From Fusobacteriota bacterium (GTDB lineage: Bacteria > Fusobacteriota > Fusobacteriia > Fusobacteriales > Fusobacteriaceae): a DNA stretch of 19,804 nt. Location of the stretch: contig JAEWEF010000036.1 of the NCBI GenBank assembly GCA_023389595.1, forward strand, positions 1-19,804, in the 5' to 3' direction. Positions 15,013 to 19,804 of this stretch are shown here, in pieces; within the stretch, counting starts at the first letter, position 1, and each line of letters opens with the position of its first letter. The notes under the pieces were generated by a model. That model had not been told where the DNA came from. It did not search any database and saw only the letters and a list, made by a program, of their open reading frames with translations. The position numbers and the translations under genes were made by a program.

Positions 15013-15915
15013 TTATATTATTCCTCTGATTTCTGAAATATGCTTTATGTCATTATCTTCAAGATATTTTTCTATACCATTTATTATATCGAGAGCTATA
15101 TCCGGTTTCATAAAAGTTGCAGTTCCAACTTGTACACAGCTAGCTCCAACCATAATGTATTCTATTGCGTCCTGCCAAGAACTTATTCCACCCATTGCCA
15201 TAATTGGAATATTCACATTTTTTGCAACCTGATGTGCCATTCTCAAAGCTATAGGTTTTATAGCCGGACCCGACAGTCCAGCATAAACGTTTTCAAAAAC
15301 TGCCTTTCTATTTTTTATATCGACAGCCATTGCCAAAAAAGTATTTACTAGAGAAATTGCATCCGCCCCCTCGTCTTCGCAAACTTTTGCAATATCGACA
15401 ATATTTTCTGCGTTCGGAGAAAGCTTAATCATCAATTTATGCTTACAAATTTTTCTAACTTCTTTGACAACTTGAGATGCAATGTCACATTTTACTCCGA
15501 AATTCATCCCTCCAGCCTTAACATTTGGGCAAGAAATATTTAACTCAAGCATATCAATATCGACATCGTTTAAAAGTGAAACGGCTTGTAAATAGTCATC
15601 CATAGAATGTCCACCAACGTTTACAATGTTAACTAAATTTAAGTTATTTAGACGAGAAATTTCAGTTTCTATGAAAGATTTCACGCCAGGATTTTCCAGT
15701 CCGACGCTATTCATAATTCCGCTTGCAGTTTCGAAAATTCTCATTCCGTTATTGCCGGCACGATAATTTAGAGTTAAGCCTTTAGAACAGATGCCACCAA
15801 GTTTTTCTATGTTAAAGTATTCGTTTAATTCTTTTCCAAAACCACAAGTTCCTGAAGCTAGAACTACTGGATTTTTAAATTCTATACCGGCAAAATTCAC
15901 CTTGCTTCTACTCAC
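15013..15915 (-). CDS. pyrD: Dihydroorotate dehydrogenase, catalytic subunit (class 1B)
   Basis: It oxidises dihydroorotate to orotate, with FMN in this subunit. The class 1B type passes electrons through PyrK to NAD+, which fits the pyrK gene directly upstream. The 300-residue TIM barrel shows NPVVLASGTCGFGKE near the N-terminus, LELNISCPN with the class 1 active-site Cys129, LMIKLSPN and the FMN phosphate region MAMGGISSWQDAIEYIMVGAS. The chosen start is the GTG at 15915, with AGGAGG 9 bases upstream. A TTG at 15921 lies only 3 bases from that site. The GTG overlaps the pyrK stop by 8 bases (GTGAGTAG), indicating translational coupling. Confidence 0.94.
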   Translation of the reverse strand: MSRSKVNFAGIEFKNPVVLASGTCGFGKELNEYFNIEKLGGICSKGLTLNYRAGNNGMRIFETASGIMNSVGLENPGVKSFIETEISRLNNLNLVNIVNVGGHSMDDYLQAVSLLNDVDIDMLELNISCPNVKAGGMNFGVKCDIASQVVKEVRKICKHKLMIKLSPNAENIVDIAKVCEDEGADAISLVNTFLAMAVDIKNRKAVFENVYAGLSGPAIKPIALRMAHQVAKNVNIPIMAMGGISSWQDAIEYIMVGASCVQVGTATFMKPDIALDIINGIEKYLEDNDIKHISEIRGII

Positions 15916-16621
15916 AGTCAAAAACCTCCTCAGCTAAAAATATCGGTCCGTCAACGCACACTCTTTTATTTCCTTTTTTAGTTTTACAGCTACAAACTAG
16001 ACACACTCCAAAGCCACAAGCCATATGATTTTCTAAAGATACGAAAAGTTTTGCTGCAGAATTTTCTTTTTTGTATTTTTCATAAAGTTTTTTCATCATA
16101 ATTTCTGGACCACAAGTTACTATGTAATCGTATTTAGTCGTATCTACGTCATCAGTTATATAGCCGCCAACATTAATTTTAATATCGTCGGAAATTTTTT
16201 CGTATTCCTCTGACAATATTGCCTCTTCGCTAAAGCCTAAAAAGATTGAAATTTTATTTTCACTATTCTTTTTTAAATTTTTTGCAAGAAGATAAAGTGG
16301 AGCGATTCCAACTCCGCCACCAACAAGTGCTATGTTCCCTGACATTTCAGAAAAAAAATTGCCGTGCGGTCCGTCTAAAACGATTTCGTCTCCAGTTTTT
16401 AGTTTTGAAAAAAGTTCCGTCCCACTGCCAACAACTTTATAGAGGAATGAAACAGAATCTTCATCTCTGTCGAATATACTTATCGGCCTTGAAAGTACCG
16501 GAAAACGTTCCCAAGATCTGAGCATAAAAAATTGACCATGTTTTGCGTTATTTTTATGTTCTACTTTCATCAGAAAAAAATCTCTGTTTATTTTTTCGTT
16601 ACTCAATATTTTTGCCAACAA
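15908..16621 (-). CDS. pyrK: Dihydroorotate dehydrogenase electron-transfer subunit
   Basis: PyrK carries FAD and a 2Fe-2S cluster and links PyrD to NAD+. At 237 residues it has a ferredoxin-reductase-like FAD domain (FPVLSRPISIFDRD, with the RPxS motif, and YKVVGSGTELFSKLKTGD). The NAD domain follows with LVGGGVGIAPLYLLAKNL and a late CGPEIMM. The cluster-binding C-terminus has Cys202, Cys207, Cys210 and Cys222 in CGFGVCLVC and KRVCVDGP, the spacing expected for PyrK. It begins 11 bases after pyrC and overlaps pyrD. Confidence 0.95.
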   Translation of the reverse strand: MLAKILSNEKINRDFFLMKVEHKNNAKHGQFFMLRSWERFPVLSRPISIFDRDEDSVSFLYKVVGSGTELFSKLKTGDEIVLDGPHGNFFSEMSGNIALVGGGVGIAPLYLLAKNLKKNSENKISIFLGFSEEAILSEEYEKISDDIKINVGGYITDDVDTTKYDYIVTCGPEIMMKKLYEKYKKENSAAKLFVSLENHMACGFGVCLVCSCKTKKGNKRVCVDGPIFLAEEVFDCE

Positions 16622-16632
16622 TAATCATCTCC

Positions 16633-17913
16633 TTAAATATTTTCGTAAACAATTTCTCCGTTGCATATGGTGTATTTAACTTTGCCATAAAGTTCGTATC
16701 CTATGAATGATGAATTACTAGATTTAGAATAAAAATTATCTGTTACCGTCCATTTTTCATTTTCATCAAAAATTACTATGTCAGCATTTTTCCCAACTTC
16801 CACACTGCCGGCATCAAGTTTGTAAAGTTTAGCTGGATTAACCGTCATTTTTCTAAGAACATCAATCAAACTTAGATGATTTTCTTTTACTAAAAAAGTT
16901 ATGCTTACTGCAAGTGCAGTTTCCAGTCCTATCATACCACTTGGAGCCGACTTTAAATCTCTGCTTTTTTCTTCTCTACTATGTGGAGCATGATCCGTAA
17001 CTATTAAATCGATAACATCATTTTTAAGTCCATCTATCAGTGAAAGTCTATCTTCTTCAGTTCGAAGAGGTGGATTAACTTTTCCCAAAGCTCCAATTTT
17101 TAAAACTACATCCTCCGTCTGTGAAAAATGTTGAGGAGTTACTTCGGCAAAAATTTTTGCTCCCATTTTTTTTGCGTCTGCAATTATTCGAACAGAATTT
17201 TTACTACTTAAATGTTGTATGTCTATTGTCGCTCCAGTTTCAAGAGCAAGCAAACAATCTCTTGCAACTAAAATATCTTCAGAAATTCTCGGAGCTCCAC
17301 CAAGAGAAAAATGTTTTGCAACTTCGCCCGCATTTATCCCTGCATTTTCAATCAATGTTGGATCCTCTTCGTGAAAACTTAAAGGAAGATCTAACTCTTT
17401 CGCTTTTTTCATAGCCTCCATAACAACTTTTGCATTTTTTAATGGTATTCCGTCATCTGTAAAACCAACAGCTCCATTATTTTTTAAAGTTTCCATATCG
17501 GTTAAAACTTCTCCCTTAAAACCGACAGAAATTGCAGCCGTATTGAGTACGTTAATTTTCGTTTCCTTTGCTCTTCTTCTAACATAAATTAGAGTTTCTA
17601 AATTATCTACAAGCGGATTTGTATTTGCCATGCAAATAACAGTTGTGAATCCCCCTACAGCTGCTGACATTGCTCCAGTTTTTATATCTTCTTTATAAGT
17701 GAATCCCGGATCACGAAAATGCACATGTGCGTCTATTAAACCAGGAGCGACAATTTTATTAGTTGCATCTATAATTTTTTCACATTTTTTAAGTGTTTTA
17801 CTATCACTTATTTCACCAATTTTTAATATTTTCCCTTCTCCAATTAAAATATCGGTTATTTTGTCTTGATTAGTTTTAGGATTAATTAGTCGACCGTTTT
17901 TAATTAAAATCAT
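16633..17913 (-). CDS. pyrC: Dihydroorotase (class I)
   Basis: It cyclises carbamoyl-aspartate to dihydroorotate, the substrate of the PyrK-PyrD pair encoded next. The 426-residue amidohydrolase has the metal-binding IDAHVHFRDPG (His63, His65) and GFTTVICMANTNP. Further on it has DIQHLSS and VTDHAPHS with the catalytic aspartate region, matching the longer class I enzymes of Bacillus type. GGAG lies 6 bases before the ATG. It leads a pyrC-pyrK-pyrD operon; pyrB, pyrE, pyrF and car genes are not in the window. No PyrR-type attenuator was recognised in its short leader. Confidence 0.96.
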   Translation of the reverse strand: MILIKNGRLINPKTNQDKITDILIGEGKILKIGEISDSKTLKKCEKIIDATNKIVAPGLIDAHVHFRDPGFTYKEDIKTGAMSAAVGGFTTVICMANTNPLVDNLETLIYVRRRAKETKINVLNTAAISVGFKGEVLTDMETLKNNGAVGFTDDGIPLKNAKVVMEAMKKAKELDLPLSFHEEDPTLIENAGINAGEVAKHFSLGGAPRISEDILVARDCLLALETGATIDIQHLSSKNSVRIIADAKKMGAKIFAEVTPQHFSQTEDVVLKIGALGKVNPPLRTEEDRLSLIDGLKNDVIDLIVTDHAPHSREEKSRDLKSAPSGMIGLETALAVSITFLVKENHLSLIDVLRKMTVNPAKLYKLDAGSVEVGKNADIVIFDENEKWTVTDNFYSKSSNSSFIGYELYGKVKYTICNGEIVYENI

Positions 17914-17941
17914 GCTTAACTCCTTGAAAAATTTTATTTTA

Positions 17942-17969
17942 ATTATATCACAATAAAATGAAACACCAA
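17942..17969 (-). promoter_or_regulatory. Possible promoter for pyrC-pyrK-pyrD
   Basis: A perfect -10 TATAAT (17947-17942), but the best upstream partner is only TTGGTG at 16-base spacing (17969-17964). It is in the right place, about 30 bases before the ATG, and borders the second repeat array. Confidence 0.4.
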
Positions 17970-18012
17970 TTAAAAAAATTAATTTTAAATTTTAAAAAAA
18001 TTATTTTTTTAT

Positions 18013-18062
18013 GCCTCGTACCCGGCGGGTATGAAGGGCTTCGCCCTTCAATCCAAAAAACT
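18013..18062. repeat. Repeat block Z, copy 2
   Basis: Same two stem-loops as copy 1: CGTACCC-GGC-GGGTATG and GAAGGGC-TTC-GCCCTTC. It continues directly into ACTTTTTCACGAAG, the tail that follows block Y in array 1. Confidence 0.85.
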
Positions 18063-18080
18063 TTTTCACGAAGTAGAGTG

Positions 18081-18140
18081 TTTTCAATTTTTATTGAATT
18101 TTTGTTAGAAAATGAAGATAAAAATTTTAGAAAATCAAAC
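18081..18140. repeat. Repeat block W, copy 2
   Basis: 60 bases matching 14357-14416. The AT-rich sequence has no strong hairpin of its own. It follows block Z here instead of preceding it. Confidence 0.8.
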
Positions 18141-18165
18141 CCAGAGTAGCATTCTTTTGTGTCTT

Positions 18166-18209
18166 TGAGGTGCCGCCTCAAACTCCGTTAAGGGACTTCC
18201 GCCCCTTAA
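18166..18209. repeat. Small hairpin pair G+H, copy 1
   Basis: G is TGAGGT-GCC-GCCTCA (one wobble pair). It is followed by AACTCCG and H, TTAAGGG (18188-18194) pairing with CCCTTAA (18203-18209). The same pair recurs at 18541-18584. Confidence 0.75.
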
Positions 18210-18238
18210 AACCCCGACTTTATTTTTATTGTTTTTGA

Positions 18239-18299
18239 TAAAGGAGTATCAAGAGAACCCCATCTTGCTGGGTGTGGGATCGGTTCCACGAAAAAGAGT
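18239..18299. repeat. Diverged copy of the front of block X
   Basis: It aligns with the first 70 bases of X. The first hairpin has become CAAGA...TCTTG (outer pair changed from T-A to C-G), and the third has become GTGGGA-TCGG-TTCCAC instead of CGGGGGAA-AG-TTCCCCCG. Much sequence changed but both stems are still paired. Confidence 0.5.
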
Positions 18300-18319
18300 A
18301 AAATAAATTTTGGATATAA

Positions 18320-18530
18320 GTCGACCATTAATATAAAAGTACTATAAAATGGTGCTTTACTTAAATGGTACACTCTGTTCATAGTGCTTCAAACTGCCTA
18401 TTTATGTTAGTTACAGAAAATAAAGCCAATTTTGAAAAGGGGTACCTAGACTACTCTTTTTTAAAAACTACCCCCTTAAAATTGAAATTAGAACCTTAAA
18501 ATTCAAATGACGTATTTATGGTATGTAGGT
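18320..18530 (+). repeat. Decayed segment related to 8425-8680
   Basis: It shares ordered patches with the gene-poor stretch near ahpC, including the exact 18-base CTTAAAATTGAAATTAGA at 18475-18492. It splits array 2 between the diverged X and the second G+H pair. No intact ORF was found. Confidence 0.45.
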
Positions 18531-18540
18531 ATTATTTTCT

Positions 18541-18584
18541 TGAGGCTCTGCCTCAATCTCCGTTAAGGGACTGCCGCCCCTTAA
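18541..18584. repeat. Small hairpin pair G+H, copy 2
   Basis: TGAGGC-TCT-GCCTCA, then TTAAGGG (18563-18569) pairing with CCCTTAA (18578-18584). The G loop differs from every other copy while the stem is kept. Confidence 0.75.
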
Positions 18585-18593
18585 AACCCCGTA

Positions 18594-18729
18594 TTTATTT
18601 TTTTAAATTTATGAAAGGTATAATCAATTGAAAAAATAAATATAAAAACAAAAAGATTTTTAGACATAGTTAATTTTATTTCTCTCTATCTCGCGAGGGC
18701 GATAAAGGGCTTCGCCCTTCAATCCCAAA
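18594..18729. repeat. Repeat block Y, copy 2
   Basis: 136 bases matching 14802-14937. The GC-rich end reads TCGC-GAGG-GCGA and then AAGGGC-TTC-GCCCTT. The first of these hairpins is closer to the module at 14292-14320 than to Y copy 1. Confidence 0.9.
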
Positions 18730-18770
18730 TAATTGTTAATTCTTCTTATATACTTTAGGAAATCTCAACA

Positions 18771-18901
18771 TTTTCATAAAAAGGGTGTTAAGAGGGTGTA
18801 CCCTCTTACTGGGGGTACGGGGGAAAGTTCCCCCGAAAATATGAGAAATTAAATTTTTAGCTATTATTTATTTTCTTGAGGCGCTGCCTCAAACTCCATT
18901 A
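18771..18901. repeat. Repeat block X, copy 2
   Basis: 131 bases, about 96 percent identical by eye to 14663-14794. All stems are kept: TAAGAGGGT-GT-ACCCTCTTA, CGGGGGAA-AG-TTCCCCCG (perfect here) and TGAGGC-GCT-GCCTCA. Confidence 0.9.
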
Positions 18902-18929
18902 TTATTTTTAAAAATGTCGAAAAAAATAT

Positions 18930-18965
18930 AAATAAAAAACGGTGTGAAATCACACCGTTTTATTT
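18930..18965 (-). terminator. Rho-independent terminator after the autotransporter gene
   Basis: A 12-bp stem AAAACGGTGTGA / TCACACCGTTTT with a 2-base loop, followed on the minus strand by TTATTTATATTTTTT. It begins within 10 bases of the stop codon. Confidence 0.88.
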
Positions 18966-18968
18966 TGA

Positions 18969-19804
18969 TTAATAGATAACTCTTAGACCTGCTCCGAATC
19001 TTAAATTCTTTTCTCTTACGTCGTAACCAACATTACCTGTTATTCCCCAAGCTCTGTTGTTTAAATCAACATTTAGATCAAGTTTAACTGTTCCAAGTCT
19101 GTTTTCTTTATCTTTATTTAAGTTGTAATAATCTGCAGTAGTGTAAGCAACTTTTGCTCTTTCTTGTGCTGAATTTAAAATTCCAAGTTCGTTAGTGTAA
19201 GCAGCTTTTGCTTTCGCTTCAAATTCTAATCCATTATGGAATTTTTTGTTGTAAACTGCCATTACACCAAGTTCTGGTTTTACAGAGAAATATCCTTTAG
19301 ATTCAACATCTAATCTAACTTCACCAAGTTCTTCTTTTATGTTTCCGTGTCTTCCATATTCAACATCTAATCTTCCATAAGCTTTCGCTCTCCAGTTTTC
19401 ATTAACTCTTATTGTTTTAGTTAATTCATTTTTGATAGATGCTCCGTAAGTTAGATAATTATTTGATTTTGCATTGAATATATCGTCAACAACAAGATAT
19501 TTTCTATCCATCTTGTTAACTCCAACAAAAACATCTCCAGCAATATTCCAGTTTAGATAATTGTTGTCGTCGAAAGATTTTGATTTAAATATTCCAAGTT
19601 TTGCTTGTAGAGATTTTTCAGTTGATTTTCCTATATCTTGGAAATAGAAGTTATTATTTACAAGACCTGCATACCAACCTTTAGAATTTCCTAAAGTAAC
19701 TCCTTCTTTTTCGTGTAGATAAGCTATACCGAATGCATTATTCTTCCAATCTTTTATACCAGGAGCATTAGTTTCGTATTTTCCTGCAGTTCCAAATATT
19801 TTAA
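18969..19804 (-). CDS. Autotransporter outer-membrane beta-barrel domain (5' end outside the window)
   Basis: The frame is open from the right edge of the window, so the methionine at 19511 is internal. About 277 residues are visible and they look like a C-terminal autotransporter barrel: alternating polar/hydrophobic strands with aromatic girdle residues (GWYAGLVNNNFYF, YLNWNIAGDVFVGVN, YLTYGASIKNELT, GYFSVKPELGVMAVY), glycine-rich turns, and the last strand RFGAGLRVIY ending in an aromatic residue, the signal recognised by the BAM complex. Such proteins (type Va secretion) carry a surface passenger domain upstream, often an adhesin or protease; the passenger is not visible here. Fusobacteriota genomes typically carry many of these. 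It has its own terminator. Confidence 0.85.
   Translation of the reverse strand, partial: KIFGTAGKYETNAPGIKDWKNNAFGIAYLHEKEGVTLGNSKGWYAGLVNNNFYFQDIGKSTEKSLQAKLGIFKSKSFDDNNYLNWNIAGDVFVGVNKMDRKYLVVDDIFNAKSNNYLTYGASIKNELTKTIRVNENWRAKAYGRLDVEYGRHGNIKEELGEVRLDVESKGYFSVKPELGVMAVYNKKFHNGLEFEAKAKAAYTNELGILNSAQERAKVAYTTADYYNLNKDKENRLGTVKLDLNVDLNNRAWGITGNVGYDVREKNLRFGAGLRVIY

Larger units (their letters stand above)
17960..18929. other. Intergenic array 2 of GC-rich hairpin modules
   Basis: About 970 bases without a supported gene. Left to right: block Z (18013-18062), the tail seen after Y in array 1 (18059-18092), block W (18081-18140), a G+H hairpin pair (18166-18209), a diverged X (18239-18299), a decayed unrelated segment (18320-18530), a second G+H pair (18541-18584), block Y (18594-18729) and block X (18771-18901). 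It lies between the autotransporter terminator and the pyrC promoter. Confidence 0.75.

Noticed and set aside
14234..18929. CRISPR array
   Set aside because: The repeats differ in length and type, have no regular spacer size and no cas genes nearby. They are palindromic modules, not CRISPR repeats.
14195..18968. tRNA or rRNA genes in the non-coding gaps
   Set aside because: I looked for cloverleaf-like arms with TTCRA and CCA ends and for rRNA-like conserved stretches and saw none. The GC-rich parts are simple hairpins.

Overview
The window is AT-rich chromosomal DNA with short intergenic gaps, strong GGAGG-type ribosome binding sites and classical sigma-A promoters. The combination of an outer-membrane autotransporter barrel at the right edge (so a double-membrane cell), a long Gram-positive-style RecJ, an hrcA-grpE-dnaK-dnaJ operon under a CIRCE operator, and anaerobe-style histidine catabolism ending on tetrahydrofolate suggests a member of the Fusobacteriota (Fusobacterium or Leptotrichia relatives). 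The genus cannot be fixed from the sequence alone.

Layout, left to right. (1) Plus strand, 1-2488: the 3' part of recJ followed by a small FMN-type split-barrel protein, ending in a bidirectional terminator. (2) Minus strand, 5348-2531: ftcD-hutI-fchA, the second half of histidine degradation, from imidazolonepropionate to glutamate plus methenyl-THF; hutH and hutU are not here. (3) Minus strand, 8173-5605: a peroxide-defence cluster made of ahpC, an AhpF-type reductase whose domains are in swapped order, and a small cupin. (4) 8174-8885: a gene-poor stretch with the ahpC promoter, a 22-bp palindrome and a decayed repeat. (5) Minus strand, 14141-8922: hrcA-grpE-dnaK-ogt-dnaJ, the class I heat-shock operon with a DNA-repair methyltransferase gene between dnaK and dnaJ. 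(6) 14234-14975: non-coding array of GC-rich hairpin modules. (7) Minus strand, 17913-15013: pyrC-pyrK-pyrD (pyrimidine synthesis, orotate-forming steps). (8) 17960-18929: a second array of the same hairpin modules in a different order. (9) Minus strand, 19804-18969: the C-terminal end of an autotransporter or adhesin.

The genes are mostly ordinary metabolism and stress genes, and their names are secure. The part that standard annotation leaves unexplained is the pair of intergenic arrays. At least four block types (called W, Z, X and Y here) occur in both arrays in the same orientation but in permuted order. Each carries perfect or near-perfect stem-loops, and several differences between copies keep the stems paired. 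Other points worth attention are the domain-swapped AhpF, the ogt insertion with a hairpin between dnaK and ogt, the palindrome in the ahpC leader, and an 18-bp direct repeat that duplicates the hrcA -35 region around one hairpin module. No tRNA, rRNA or CRISPR array was seen.
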